NCBI GenBank assembly: GCA_018873225.1 | Contig: JAEILZ010000006.1 | Coordinates: 1,798,001 to 1,862,000 of the forward strand | Reading direction: 5' to 3' | Source: [Phialemoniopsis] sp. UDSM-2020 | Taxonomy: Eukaryota > Ascomycota > Sordariomycetes > Thyridiales > Thyridiaceae | Length of the DNA stretch: 64,000 nt | Shown here: positions 23,691-34,498 of the stretch, in pieces | How the letters are laid out: every line of letters begins with the position of its first letter | Position numbering within the stretch: the stretch's first letter is position 1 | The notes under the pieces: model-generated | Seen by the model: only the letters and a program-made list of their open reading frames with translations | What the model was told of the DNA's origin: nothing | Databases searched by the model: none | Position numbers and translations under genes: made by a program

Positions 23691-24485
23691 CTAGAGATCC
23701 TCCCAGCCCTTGGGTGCCAAAGCCATGTGCTTTCCTTCGCCGTTGAAGTCTGGACTTTGAGACAACGCGACCCTGTCAGTGACGGCTGTCTCTACTTGCT
23801 GTCGCCAGAACTTCGATAGCCGCCCATCGAACTGCGCCCACAGCCGAGGGAGAAACTGCACGTCTTGCGTACAATACTGCCTGATCGCCTCGGGAAGCGG
23901 GCGCTGGTTGAACACCTCGTAGGCCCCGCCGCGCTCCGGGGCAAACAACCTGAGCCCTTGGTCCTTGGTCGCCTTCCAGCGCTCCCATTCCGCCGCACTC
24001 ATAGGGCAGTCGTTCTCGATGCACCTTGAGAGGCCTTTGACAACCCTCCTGGAGATCTGCCGAAGAGCAAGCTCCATCAGCTGCAGATCTTGTATGCCAC
24101 CAAGGCGGACATTGTAGAGGTTGAACAGCGCGTCCGAGTCCATGCGCACGTCGAAAAAGACCTTGGGGATACTTTCCGTTTCCAACAGGCCTCTTAGTGT
24201 TCGACCACCCGTTCCAGGGGTGGAAAATGCATGCCGGCCGAGGACGTGGACATCGACGAGGTAGGTCCGATTTAGCGGCGCGACGAAGATCTGAAGAATG
24301 GATATTGTACCATGCCTGGACAGATTGATACCCTCAAGGTCTACGTAGAGAGACGGAGGCTTTGTGGGCTGGTCGTACAGGACGTCGACAAGGCCAGAAA
24401 CCCCTGCCTGTGTGTCAATCAGTACTGTATCCGGCATGTCTCTGTCATCTGCCATCTCGAGGGTCTCAAGCGGAGCAGAATCCAC
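23691..24485 (-). CDS. 3'-5' exonuclease domain protein (DEDDy, RNase D/EXD1-like)
   Basis: A single exon of 264 aa. The DEDD signature is visible in order. YVDLEG supplies Asp and Glu (exo I), VFFDVRMDSDALF the exo II Asp, and YCTQDVQFLPRLW the exo III Tyr and Asp, making it a DEDDy enzyme. The protein is mostly the exonuclease domain, with short extensions and no helicase or HRDC domain. Such small fungal proteins are annotated as 3'-5' exonucleases acting on RNA or DNA. The true substrate is unknown. The start at MDSAPLETL gives a compact N-terminus. Confidence 0.88.
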   Translation of the reverse strand: MDSAPLETLEMADDRDMPDTVLIDTQAGVSGLVDVLYDQPTKPPSLYVDLEGINLSRHGTISILQIFVAPLNRTYLVDVHVLGRHAFSTPGTGGRTLRGLLETESIPKVFFDVRMDSDALFNLYNVRLGGIQDLQLMELALRQISRRVVKGLSRCIENDCPMSAAEWERWKATKDQGLRLFAPERGGAYEVFNQRPLPEAIRQYCTQDVQFLPRLWAQFDGRLSKFWRQQVETAVTDRVALSQSPDFNGEGKHMALAPKGWEDL

Positions 24486-24757
24486 CGTGGCCGGGGATTT
24501 GGCGGGTTGAAGTCCATTGCTGCTTGTCGCTCTTCTGACTGAAGTATTTTGAAGGGGGATTCAGAAGACGGCGCCCATGCGGCTGATGCCGACCGACGCA
24601 TGTCAGCTTCTGCCTGGACCGGCAGGGTGTTGCGCTGCAGAGAGTGGAACCGACCTGTAAAACAGCCTACCGTGCTCGTTTCGCTTCCATTCTCTGTCAA
24701 CGCATGGTGCTTTGGCGAGAGCGCAGAGATAGTTCGGATTCCTGAGGCTTGCTCAAA

Positions 24758-25132
24758 TCAAATCAATCTGAACATGTTTTCCTTGACCCCTCTCTTTAGG
24801 CCTTCCGCCCGACCATTCTCGTACTCGACCCCCGAAGCGCCTCCATCACCAGAAATTCCTTCCAATTTCAGCCGCATCTCTTCGTCCAATTCGGCTATTG
24901 TCTTCTTCTTTTTGGTCTGTTGTCCGCTCGATTCTGATTTTTGATCGTCCACAGAGGCGCTCTGAGACTGTGTTACTGCCAACGATGGCTTTGCTACCGG
25001 TGCTGCGTTTATGCTGTCTCGCTGGCTGGTTCCCAATTGAGGCGCTGTAGATAAAAATGCCTGACGCCGTAGGCCTGGGCGTGGCTGCGAGGTCCGACCG
25101 ATGGTCCTTGGCACAGGCAAAAATACCTTCAT
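24758..25132 (-). CDS. Small conserved fungal protein, probable mitochondrial targeting
   Basis: A single exon of 124 aa starting MKVFLPVPRTIGR; an in-frame ATG five codons upstream is less likely. The first 45 residues are rich in Arg, Ser and Pro with no acidic residues, as in mitochondrial presequences. A Ser/Gln-rich linker and a KKKK patch precede the conserved-looking C-terminus TIAELDEEMRLKLEGISGDGG and GVEYENGRAEGLKRGVKENMFR. I recall similar endings in uncharacterised ascomycete proteins, but no function. It lies head-to-tail with the exonuclease gene at short distance. Confidence 0.65.
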   Translation of the reverse strand: MKVFLPVPRTIGRTSQPRPGLRRQAFLSTAPQLGTSQRDSINAAPVAKPSLAVTQSQSASVDDQKSESSGQQTKKKKTIAELDEEMRLKLEGISGDGGASGVEYENGRAEGLKRGVKENMFRLI

Positions 25133-25364
25133 GGTTGAATTACACAATGGATAATGTGTAGATATGTCTCATCACATCACAAGCAATATTTGGAGTGAAG
25201 CAAAGTTTTGCTCCGCCGTCCAAATTTGACGCGCTGTAATGCGACATGACTTCCCAGTGATGTCATCCACTTACAGCTACCCTCGTCATTCCGCCCAGAC
25301 GGAGCGGTGCTGGTAAATTCTGTCACTTCATTCACCAACAACTGTGTACAGACGCATTCAGGTT

Positions 25365-26522
25365 TCACAAGTGTATGCTAGATATGGTCTCTGCAGCCTC
25401 AGCGGCATCCTCCTCGTCGGCGACTGGTAGGTCCATGCTAATGAGCCACGGGGTCCGGCCCGGGGCGGATCGGCGGTCGACCGCAGCATTGACAAAAAGT
25501 GTCTGGGCGCCCGGCACCATGACATGCCGTCCGTGCGTCAAGATATCCACGGCGCAACAGCCATCCTCCTCCTTTGCCACCACCCTAGGGTCATGATCTT
25601 CGGCATCGCTGATGTCATGGCTCCCTGCCCACAGACTCGCCAGAACCCTTGATCTTTCTGCATTGACCAAATTCGCCCATGTCGGCGCGCTCGGGCCGGC
25701 ATCGACGACTGCACCCGATGCATCCAAGCGCCGCTTCCAGGTCACCGTCTCCGCGCCCCATGCCCCGTGTATGTGTCCGAAGCAGTGCAGTCTCGGCCGC
25801 GCCTTCTCCACGGCCGCCAGCAGGCCCGCGCACCCCGCTCCGCGTCCATCCCGGATGCCCATCGGCGGACCGTGCGTCATCACCAGGTCCACCGATCTGG
25901 GTATCGCCCATTTGTGCGGGTTCGACCGGTCGTACTGGAAGCCCCAGCTGCCGCGCCGTGGGGTCAGCGGGCTCGCAAACAGCCGAAGCCCCACGCTTTC
26001 GCCGGGGCCGGTAGGGAACAAAAAGGTGTGAGTTCCGTGGGGCAGCAGGAGGATGTTGTCACGCTCGGCGTCGCTGCGGAGTAGCGACCAGGTCTTTTCA
26101 ATATCGGCGTCTTCATCCCGGTCAAGGCTTGCGATCCTGGTTATTGGTGAGGGCATGCAGTTGTTGTCTTGTTGAACTCGGCTTCCGAGGATCTGCGTTC
26201 GCCTCCCAAAGTCCTTTTCAAGACTGTCGTCATGATTACCAGGAATTGCTAACTTCAACGGCGCATCGATGGCACGTAGCATTCCTATGGTTTTCTCAAA
26301 TTCCGCAGAGGTAGAATCATTGGTGAGATCGCCGCAATGGAGAACTACCTCTGCTTTCGGTAGCGAAACACCCTTGAAATCGTCGCCATGGGTATCGGAT
26401 AATATGAGCATGCGGATCTTGCGTTGCATCGAACTATGATTCCTCACAAGTGTGAAGGTGGTCGATCGAGAAAGGGACGATCTTGTGCCGGGGCAGACTA
26501 GCCGAAGAGCGCTGTGTAGCAT
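25365..26522 (-). CDS. Calcineurin-like metallophosphoesterase (MPPED-type)
   Basis: A single exon. The ATG at 26522 gives 385 aa beginning MLHSALRLVCPGTRSSLSRS, an Arg/Ser-rich leader that may target mitochondria. An internal ATG at 26429 (MQRKIRM) would remove it. All metal-binding blocks are present in order: LILSDTHGD, LHCGDLTN, IPGNHDD, VMTHGPPMG and FGHIHG. LPKAEVVLHCGDLTND..EFEKTIGML resembles the MPPED1/2 (239AB) group. The family hydrolyses phosphodi- or monoesters with two metal ions, and the substrate here is unknown. The C-terminal acidic/Ala tail (VADEEDAAEAAET) is probably disordered. Confidence 0.87.
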   Translation of the reverse strand: MLHSALRLVCPGTRSSLSRSTTFTLVRNHSSMQRKIRMLILSDTHGDDFKGVSLPKAEVVLHCGDLTNDSTSAEFEKTIGMLRAIDAPLKLAIPGNHDDSLEKDFGRRTQILGSRVQQDNNCMPSPITRIASLDRDEDADIEKTWSLLRSDAERDNILLLPHGTHTFLFPTGPGESVGLRLFASPLTPRRGSWGFQYDRSNPHKWAIPRSVDLVMTHGPPMGIRDGRGAGCAGLLAAVEKARPRLHCFGHIHGAWGAETVTWKRRLDASGAVVDAGPSAPTWANLVNAERSRVLASLWAGSHDISDAEDHDPRVVAKEEDGCCAVDILTHGRHVMVPGAQTLFVNAAVDRRSAPGRTPWLISMDLPVADEEDAAEAAETISSIHL

Positions 26523-26902
26523 TGTGAGAGCACAAGGGCATATGGGTCGAGATAGCCGTCGAGTATGCAATGCGGAGAGAGGGTCACGCCAAATTGGACA
26601 TGATGCAGTGAAGAAAAAGAACAATGCCTCAGTTGAAGGCAAACATATCAGATAAGTCCTCTTCTAGCTGAGCGGACGAGATCCATTGCTTTACACCTTT
26701 GGTACGTTGAAAGTAAAAAGAGGCCAACTCCCAAATCGCCAACAACCACTCGATGTGAATGATTATCATGTAACAGGCCTGGGAGTTTGTCAAGGTGAGA
26801 CAAAAACTCAACTCTGAATTCATACTGTCGTTAATTTCGTCCTTATAATAATCATAAACCATCCCCCACCCAAGCATTAAGAAACGTCATCCGGTCTGAT
26901 CC
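26523..26902. other. Intergenic
   Basis: AT-rich spacer between the metallophosphoesterase start and the glycerate-kinase stop. No gene is seen. Confidence 0.5.
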
Positions 26903-28356
26903 CTAGTTCGCCATCATATCAGCAGGACAGAGAGACTCTACCTCTAATTGTAGGGCCTTCGTTATTTTGGAAGTGCGCGAGTCGGAGATTGCATCAGGTG
27001 TAGCCAAGTATGGTGAGCGTGGCACCGTTTTGAGCGACAACCCAATGAGAATCAGTCTCATGGTAAACTCTGCCTCGTTTTCGACGAGCACTTTTGTCCT
27101 GGCAATGGCCTCTTTGAGTGACGCCGGCCCGTCTTGGATACTCGAGTAGGCCCCGACACCCATGTCGTACACCTGGTCGGCTCCCTCCCCAATGGTGCCG
27201 GCGAGAGCAATGACTTGGAACCCGTGCTTCCGAGCCCACAGCGCAAGCTCGGTCGTCATCTTGCCCTTGGCAGACTGGTGATCCAGGCTGCCCTCAGCCG
27301 TGATGGCAAAGTCCCATGGACCTTCCTCCTCGAACACCCGCGACATGCCAAAGTATTCGTCGAGAGCTTCAGCGCGGGGCCTGAGCTTGGCACCGAGGAA
27401 CAACAAGCCGGCTCCCAGGCCTCCTGAGGCACCACTTCCGGGCTCAGTGGATATGTCATATGGCACGAAGGGGTTGAGAACCGCAGCCCACTTGTCCAGA
27501 CTCGATGACAGCTGGTCCACCTGCTGCGGCGTAGCGCCTTTTTGGGGCCCGTAGACCCTGGCAACTCCCTCGTCTCCGCATAAGATGTTCTTGATATTAC
27601 ACACGGCCTCGATTACGACCTTCGGCTCCCCTGTATTGGTGATGTTAGGTTATGCAGCAGGGGTCTTTGAGAAGGAGTGGATGACGAACCCTGAGTTGAA
27701 TCTTGAAGCCTGGGGTGCAGCTTGGCAATGTGAAAATTGGCAATCTTGTCGAGACTTCCACCTCCCCCGGCAGTCGGCAGTGTTTTGCCATTGGAATCGA
27801 GCAAAGATACACCCAGTGCTTGAAGCATGCCAGCACCGCCGTCGGAGGTACCAGAGTCGCCACAGCCCATGATGATCTTGTCGCAGCCCTCGTCCAGGGC
27901 TGCTGCGATCAACTCCCCTACACCGTATGTGGTTGTCTTCGTCGGGTCGCGGGACTCGCTCGGCACAAGGCTAAGACCTGCCGCCGCGGCCATTTCCACG
28001 ACGCCCACCTTTATTTCGCCTTCTGTGAAGACACCATAGTAAGAGTCGATTTTGTCGCCGATGGGTCCCGTCACCATGACATTCCTAAGCTGGCCTTCCT
28101 TGGCGACGACCACGGCACGGCAGAAGCCCTCGCCCCCATCGTTGAGAGGGACCTTTCGGATGGTGGCTTTTGCTGGAGTGGCGACCCGGCGGAGGCCGGT
28201 TTCGATGGAGTCGGCTACTTGGTCCGCGGTCAGGCTCTCTTTGAATCCGGAGGGAGCAACCAGGATTCGAAGGTGGTTGGGAGACTTCGATGCAGTGATA
28301 AGCGAGGCGGCCTCTGACAGGAGGGGTGACCCGCCGCTGGTATTTTTAAGAGACAT
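26903..28356 (-). CDS. Glycerate kinase (GlxK/GarK family)
   Basis: Two exons on the complement, 27690-28356 and 26903-27630, sum to 1395 nt, giving 464 aa. The 59-nt intron uses a GTTCGT donor. The N-terminal signature ILVAPSGFKESLTADQVADSI, followed by PLNDGGEGF, GPIGDKI and MGCGDSGTSDGGAGMLQALG, identifies the GarK-type glycerate kinases. GSGASGGLGAGLLFLGA and WDFAITAEGSLDHQSAKGK come later in the normal order. It phosphorylates D-glycerate with ATP and feeds lower glycolysis. GarK-type enzymes usually give 2-phosphoglycerate. Length is slightly above bacterial homologues because of a C-terminal extension. The start MSLKNTSGG is the first ATG near the domain. Confidence 0.93.
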
Positions 28357-29267
28357 GGGTGAAATCAATTTAGAACGAGCGTTTTGTAGAGTGAATAAGA
28401 ATTTATAACGAGTGAAGTCCTGATCTGCGGTGCCTCTCCATGTTTCGTTGCATGAATCTCGAACCGGCTTCAAGGCGATTTTATGTTTGCCAGATGAAAT
28501 TTCGACGCTGGGCAGACTATGCTATTTTCGTCCCAGATAGCATAGCCCGTCTCGTCCTATCTGTACATGGCAAGACATCACGCGACGTCACACGCGACAA
28601 CAAGTAGAGATATGCTTAAAGTGCGGCAGTCGGATGGCGGTACTCGGGGCCAGACGCTATGGTATGCAAAAGTTTCTAGATCATGGGCGAAGCCTCACCA
28701 ACCAGAGCAATGATCGACGAGCTGGCAAACTGTCTCCCTTGAACGAGCGGTCTTGGTAAAGTTCAGGCAACAGGATAACGGCTGCCGGCATTGGTGTTGC
28801 ATCTTTATATGGACCCAGTTCCACATCGCGTCTCGGTGGTGGACTGGCTTGGCTGGGGCTGTGACGTAGGAGGCCAATGGCCAATGACGATGGCCGTGGA
28901 ACATTTTGGGAAACTTGGCACGCGACACAAGCTTTCGCTGCGGTTGATCTCGACGCAATTCGATTACGACTAATCTCCTGTTCCTGTTGCGCAGCGGGCT
29001 AGATGCCCAATGGAGGCTATTCGGGTGGAACGGCACACCTAGCAGTGGAGAAGCGGTTCAGCCGAAGCAGGGTGGCGCCGAGTGACGGCGGGTGACGGCG
29101 CTCGGGGCTGAGCTGATAACGTTTTTTATTTTTAATTTTGGGAGGTAGATACACGAGATATATACAGATGTTCAACTTGAAAGGCATCAACATTACCTCC
29201 CTGTATAGCTTGGCATGTTGCAAATCACACTCGTTCACAGCAGTCATTCGTTTACAACGCTGCAGCC
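28357..29267. promoter_or_regulatory. Divergent promoter, glycerate kinase / DHA1 transporter
   Basis: This 0.9-kb region separates two divergent start codons. TATATACA at about 29159-29166 lies roughly 105 bp before the transporter ATG. A short tandem GTGACGGCGG/GTGACGGCGC occurs near 29082-29100. No gene is seen. Confidence 0.45.
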
Positions 29268-31059
29268 ATGAGTTCAAGCAGCAGACAAACTTCTGTTGAT
29301 ACTTTGGAGAAGGGCTTACAGTCGGCCGCACCTTCTCCATCTCCTGGTGTTCAAGCGGACCGTACCTCTGCCTATGACCATCAGACGTCATTGATTAGGG
29401 ATAACTCCATGCAGGCAGCCGAAGACCTGGACCTGGTGAGCTCACACAATCCGCCCAAAGATGTTGCTTTATTGAACAGGCTCAATAGGTGACGTGGGAG
29501 GGACCAGATGACCCGGCCAACCCATTGAACTGGTCTTCGAAGAGGAAATGGGTCGTCACCATGCTTGTGTCATGCTTTACCTTTATCTCCCCCTTCTCAT
29601 CCACCATGGTCACGCCCGCACTGGGAGACATTGGAGACGAGCTCAACGTCAATGGAGGTTTCCAAAAGGCCTTGATCATGTCTATTTTCCTATTGGGATA
29701 TGCTCAAGGGCCGTTTGTGCTCGGCCCACTGTCTGAGATCTTCGGACGTGTGTCCGTCCTCCAATACACCAACTTGATATATCTTGCATTCAACACAGCC
29801 TGTGGTTTTGCCCAGACAAAGGAGCAGCTGCTGGCCTTTCGCTTTCTCGCAGGCATTGGAGGCAGTGCTCCACAAGCAGTAAGTCGTCGGTCTCGTGACA
29901 AGCTTCATGCCCGAGTGCCTACTGATGGTTGCCCCGCAGCTATGTAATGGAGTCTTGGCCGATACTTGGAGAAAAGAAGAACGTGGCAAGGGACAGGCGA
30001 TCTACGGCATATTGACGTTCCTGGGGCCTGTCATCGCTCCGATTTGTGGAGCTTACATCTCGCAGGGTACCACTTGGCGATGGATCTTCTGGTCCACTTC
30101 TATTGCCGACACCATCGTACAAGCTGCCGCAGTCCTGTTCTTGAGAGAGACATACGCCCCCAAAATCCTGGGGAATAAGGCCAAGAGACTCCGAAAGGAG
30201 ACTGGAAACGAGAACTTGCGCACAGAGTACGAGAACAAGAACCGAAGTCTTGCCAGCATCTTGAGAAGGCGGCTGGTTCTACCCTTCATCATGTTATTCA
30301 CCCATCCTGCATGCCAAGCACCTTCAATCTACCGAGCATATCTTTACGGAGTCATGTACCTGGTGTAAGTCCCCACTGTATGCTATATCAAATTCTATAT
30401 CGCTGATTTCATCTCTCAAGCCTGTCGACCTTTTCGGATGTGTGGGAAGACACCTACAATATGAGCAAAGGGATAGCAAGCTTGAACTACTTATCACTGG
30501 GTATTGGGTTTGTCATCGGCCTACAAATCAGCCATCCTTTGATGGACAAAGTAAGCCGAGTCGTTCTCCATGTTGTATTATTCGTGGCATCTAACTGTGC
30601 CTTTAGCTCTACGCGCGCCTCAAGATCAGGTATAATGTTGAGGAAGGCGAGCCTGAGTGGCGAGTGCCGCCCATGATCATAGGGGCCATCCTCACACCAG
30701 CTGGCCTGTTCATGTACGGTTGGTCAGCCCAGTACAAGACGCACTGGATCGTGCCAAATATTGGCTGCGTTTTACTGGCAATCGGACTCATCATCGCATT
30801 CCAGAGCGCCCAGGCATACGTGGTCGATGCGTACTCGGCCCAGTATGCTGCTAGCGCCGCCGCGGTGGGCGCCTTTATGCGTACCATGTGTGGGTTCAGC
30901 TTCCCTTTGTTCGCGCCCGCCATGTATGATAGGCTCGGACTTGGCTGGGGAAATAGCATGCTTGCGTTCATCACTCTCGGACTGGCCATAGTGAGTCCTG
31001 CATTGCTCTGGTTCTGTGGAAAGAGACTGCGAAAGCACAGCACAAGGGGTTTACTTTGA
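29268..31059 (+). CDS. MFS multidrug/polyamine-type transporter (DHA1 family)
   Basis: Five exons, 29268-29435, 29489-29878, 29940-30364, 30421-30550 and 30607-31059, sum to 1566 nt, giving 521 aa. A Ser/Gln-rich cytoplasmic tail of about 55 residues precedes VTWEGPDDPANPLNW, the DPxNPxNW signature before TM1 in fungal DHA1 drug:H+ antiporters (Tpo1/Flu1-like). Motif A is GPLSEIFGRVSV, and PRETYAP-like RETYAPKIL lies in the central loop. Twelve helices are expected at the plasma membrane. The first intron (53 nt) splits EDLDL from VTWEG, which explains an early stop in the unspliced frame. It may export drugs, polyamines or metabolites, but the substrate is not predictable. Confidence 0.93.
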
Positions 31060-31395
31060 AGGGTCGCTCAACAACATGAAGAATGGGCCACGACATGAAA
31101 TGAGTATAATGAGGGATGATTGTTTGTATTAGACTGAGATTAGATCAACTGTGGGCTTCATGAGACACCTTTTGATGCATGTAATGTTGCGCGGGTTTGC
31201 GAAAGTAACAATCATACCTTCCACGGTTCGAGCACTAGACCAAACTCAGGTGCAACGCGGTTACCCCATCTCCATTATGATTATATACCTACCTAGTACC
31301 CTCTATGTGACAGCGTGTCCACCATCGCTTTCATCATCACCTCAGTACACTTCGCGCAACAAGTTTCAACCCTCTAGTATGTGAAAAAGAGCAAC
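31060..31395. other. Intergenic
   Basis: The transporter 3' region and the promoter of the next same-strand gene. A tatatacctacc element near 31282 could serve as a TATA box. Confidence 0.4.
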
Positions 31396-32601
31396 ATGTC
31401 TATCGAATTGAACCATTTGGGAGCCAGGAGTGAATCCCCTCCCCCGCCATACACCAAGACTGCCGAAGAAAGCAACCCTACGGTAACAGAGACAGCAAGC
31501 ACGCCGACATCACAATCGAACCAGACCAACAATGACAATGCGACGCAGACTTCGACAGCCACTCGCGGATCTACACCTGAGAAACGCCACGACTTCTTCC
31601 CGCGGTGTATAGGAGCACTTATCGGTATCGGCATCGCCTATGTCACCACTTACTTCCTCGTCCGCCACGTGCACCACCTCGTCGCGACAGCACAGGTAGA
31701 CGGCGACACTGCGGCTTGGTCTCGTCAGGCTTTGGAAAAGGCCTATGACCCTTGTTATCTTGGCTGCAGGGAGAGCGGCTGTGAGACCGATACAGAGTTT
31801 GCCAAGCGCGCCTGCGCCCAAACTGCCGCGTCACCTCTTGGCGAAACGTGTGACGGCAAGTACATGTGGAACTGGCTTGAACGCTACCCAGAGCACTGCC
31901 TCAGTGCCGTCGGCGGTGTCCTCCGCGAAGAGGACCTCGCCAGTATCAAGGCTAGCAAGAGGCAACTGATGTGCTTGGCAGCATTGACCGTGCTTGGGGG
32001 ACTGGGGATTGGCTGGCTGGTGTACCATTTCGTACGGCGGGCGATGGCGAAACGAGAAGCTTCCCGTGCTGCACGAGGACAATCAAGACAGGGGTTTTGG
32101 TCGTATCACCCAAGGCTCGGATGGTTCACCACGTTTCTTGCCCTATCCGGTCGTCAAGCTCATGCCTATCCCTGCACGCAGTACGCACCGGCCGATCATC
32201 GCGGGTTTGTCAACCGGGCCAACACTATCCATGGAGCTGTTCACGGCGCGCTATCTGAATGCGAGGACTGGTCGGATTGTCAAGAGCGTTGCACCAACGA
32301 CTGTTACTGGTCGTGGGAGGATCTCAAGACAGTTTGTCCACGGGTATGCAACACAGATTGGGTAGAGCGCACGCGGGTCCTTAAAAACACGAATTGGTAC
32401 GTTGACCGTGCCATGCAGAAGATATCTGACTGTGGTTTTCGACAAACGTGGCACCCTGAGAACGGTCCTCTCACCAGGATTGCCAATCCGGGCATTGAAA
32501 GCGACTACTGGGTCACCATCAGTGTGGATGGGTTCAACGTCACATCAAAGAATATTACAGACCAAGAAGTCGTTTGTCTCTATAACATTGGCGGTATTTG
32601 A
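31396..32601 (+). CDS. Uncharacterised Cys/Trp-rich membrane protein with N-terminal PPPPY motif
   Basis: A single exon of 401 aa from MSIELNHLG; the frame upstream of this ATG has only non-ATG starts. Residues 15-19 are PPPPY, a WW-domain (Rsp5-type ligase adaptor) recognition motif, in a Ser/Thr/Asn-rich tail of 65 residues. Hydrophobic segments lie at about 71-89 (CIGALIGIGIAYVTTYFLV) and 192-213 (MCLAALTVLGGLGIGWLVYHFV), with a weaker one near 240-251. Between the helices is a Cys-bearing segment (DPCYLGCRESGCE). The C-terminal 140 residues contain CEDWSDCQERCTNDCYWSW and further Cys, suggesting disulphides on the lumenal or outer side. I do not recognise the family. Endosomal or plasma-membrane location is an inference. 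Confidence 0.75.
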   Translation: MSIELNHLGARSESPPPPYTKTAEESNPTVTETASTPTSQSNQTNNDNATQTSTATRGSTPEKRHDFFPRCIGALIGIGIAYVTTYFLVRHVHHLVATAQVDGDTAAWSRQALEKAYDPCYLGCRESGCETDTEFAKRACAQTAASPLGETCDGKYMWNWLERYPEHCLSAVGGVLREEDLASIKASKRQLMCLAALTVLGGLGIGWLVYHFVRRAMAKREASRAARGQSRQGFWSYHPRLGWFTTFLALSGRQAHAYPCTQYAPADHRGFVNRANTIHGAVHGALSECEDWSDCQERCTNDCYWSWEDLKTVCPRVCNTDWVERTRVLKNTNWYVDRAMQKISDCGFRQTWHPENGPLTRIANPGIESDYWVTISVDGFNVTSKNITDQEVVCLYNIGGI

Positions 32602-33074
32602 GGGCTGGTATCTGTAGCAACACAGCAGGCAGAGAACAATGTTCAAAGTCATTGTTTACGCGACGAATGCGGTCCACATATAGTCATCACCAGACGTACG
32701 GAGGCTGAACGCCTAGATTCAAATATCTGTGCTGGGCATCGTGTATCCGATAATGGGTTATCCTACTACCTAGATCCATGACATGTCAATACGTCGCAAG
32801 TGTGTCTTGTGCACCTCGTCGGGTACTTGCACCCGCTTCCCGCATCCCGGCTCCGAAGCGATCGACGTAAGATCATCATCACACCTTGTGATCCACCTCT
32901 AATTGAATAAGAGATTGGCAGCAAGGGATATGTCTTATCTACTGGAAGAAATTGGCACCTAGACTTCAAGCTTTGTTCCCTCTAGAGGGATTTATCGTTT
33001 ACTCTGTCACATGTCCCTGGCCTTTATCCTCGAATTTGACAAGGCGTCATATCGATAACACCCAACCGCTCAAG
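32602..33074. other. Intergenic
   Basis: The promoter side of the amidohydrolase. The amidohydrolase frame is open upstream of its ATG for about 120 nt without an ATG. No other gene is seen. Confidence 0.5.
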
Positions 33075-34427
33075 ATGCCCGGCGAAATCCCTTGGACGTT
33101 GTCCCCTCATAAGCGATATGTTTTACGCAACGCTTCTCTCGTTGATCCTGTAACCGGCACGACCCATTCAAACACTACAGTCACGGTAAAGAATGGCAAG
33201 GTGGAAGACGTTCACCATGGCGGCAACTCATCCTGCGGCTCAACACCTGTCCTCGTTGATGAAGATGCCCAAGAGACCATAGAGCTTGACCTGGATGACT
33301 TGTTCATCTGCCCCGGTCTAATCGACTGCCACGTCCACCTGAATGCCGTGGCCGGCGAAAAGGGCCTGTATGCCATGAAGCACCTCAACCAAAACGTCGC
33401 TACTCTCCGATCAACTCAGATGGCTAAGGAGATGATCATGCGCGGCTTCACGAGTGCGCGGGACTGCGGCGGCACGACAACTGCGCTCAAGGAGGCCATA
33501 GCCGATGGCGTCGTCAACGGCCCCCGCCTGTTTGTCGCTCTCAACCAGCTCACGCAGACAGGCGGGCACGGCGACCTGCGCACGCGCTTCGACATGACTG
33601 AGTGCTGCGGCGGGCACGTTTTTGGCAATGGTCTCGGGCGTCTATGCGACGGCGCCGACGAGTGTCTGCGCGTGGCGCGCGACCAGATCCGCCGCGGCGC
33701 AGACTTTATCAAGATCATGGGCGGCGGCGGTATCAGCTCGCCGACAGACGCAATCGACAGTGTGCAGTTCACGCCCAAGGAGATACGGACGATTGCTGGC
33801 GTGGCCAAGATCAACAAGACATACGTCACCTGCCACGCCTACACGCCCGAGTCCATTCAGAACGCCATCAACAATGGTGTCCGCGGGATCGAGCACGGAA
33901 ACCTGATCGACGAGGAGACAGCAAAGCTCATGGCGGAGAAGGGATGTTTCTTGACTCCGACACTAGCGACGTACAAGGCCATGGCATCGGACCGTTTCAA
34001 GTCTTTCATTCCACCCGAGGGCATAGAGAAGAACGAGGCGGTGTTGCACGCAGGAGTGGGGAGCTTGAAGATTGCCGACGATGCTGGTGTTACGATGTGC
34101 TTCGGGACCGACCTGCTTGGGCCCATGTGTCACCTACAGACCCACGAGTTCACCATCAGGTCCGAAGTGTTGAGTGCCGAGAAGATCTTGAAGATGGCGA
34201 CCGTGAATGCAGCGCAGCTGCTAATGCGGGAATCTGACCTTGGGCAGATTAAGCCGGGGTTCGTGGCAGATCTTCTAGTGCTCACGCACAATCCACTTGA
34301 GGATATCAAGGTTCTTGACGACCCCGAGGAACATTTGTTGATGGTCATGAAGGAGGGCAGAGTGCATTGCAGTCGATGGAGTCAAGTCAGGGAAGAAGTC
34401 AATCCCCCGATTAAGCAAATCAGATAG
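33075..34427 (+). CDS. Metal-dependent amidohydrolase (imidazolonepropionase/ochratoxinase-like)
   Basis: A single exon of 450 aa starting MPGEIPWTLSPHKR. The first-strand metal ligands are in CPGLIDCHVHL (HxH). The lysine expected to be carboxylated is in ADFIKIMGGGG. Further His ligands are in VTCHAYTPES and GIEHGNLID, and the catalytic Asp is in MCFGTDLLGP. This order and spacing match the amidohydrolase subfamily containing Xaa-Pro/imidazolonepropionase-like enzymes and fungal ochratoxinase. Such enzymes cleave amide or cyclic amide bonds. There is no signal peptide, so it is probably cytosolic. It converges on a Zn2Cys6 regulator, beyond which lies a Dal5-type importer, suggesting catabolism of an imported amide. 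Confidence 0.9.
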   Translation: MPGEIPWTLSPHKRYVLRNASLVDPVTGTTHSNTTVTVKNGKVEDVHHGGNSSCGSTPVLVDEDAQETIELDLDDLFICPGLIDCHVHLNAVAGEKGLYAMKHLNQNVATLRSTQMAKEMIMRGFTSARDCGGTTTALKEAIADGVVNGPRLFVALNQLTQTGGHGDLRTRFDMTECCGGHVFGNGLGRLCDGADECLRVARDQIRRGADFIKIMGGGGISSPTDAIDSVQFTPKEIRTIAGVAKINKTYVTCHAYTPESIQNAINNGVRGIEHGNLIDEETAKLMAEKGCFLTPTLATYKAMASDRFKSFIPPEGIEKNEAVLHAGVGSLKIADDAGVTMCFGTDLLGPMCHLQTHEFTIRSEVLSAEKILKMATVNAAQLLMRESDLGQIKPGFVADLLVLTHNPLEDIKVLDDPEEHLLMVMKEGRVHCSRWSQVREEVNPPIKQIR

Positions 34428-34498
34428 ATTTGGCGTAGTCAAGCATTACACAATGTAAATAGTTCCAGAAGTCGGGTTCGAAAAGTCAACAATTGATC

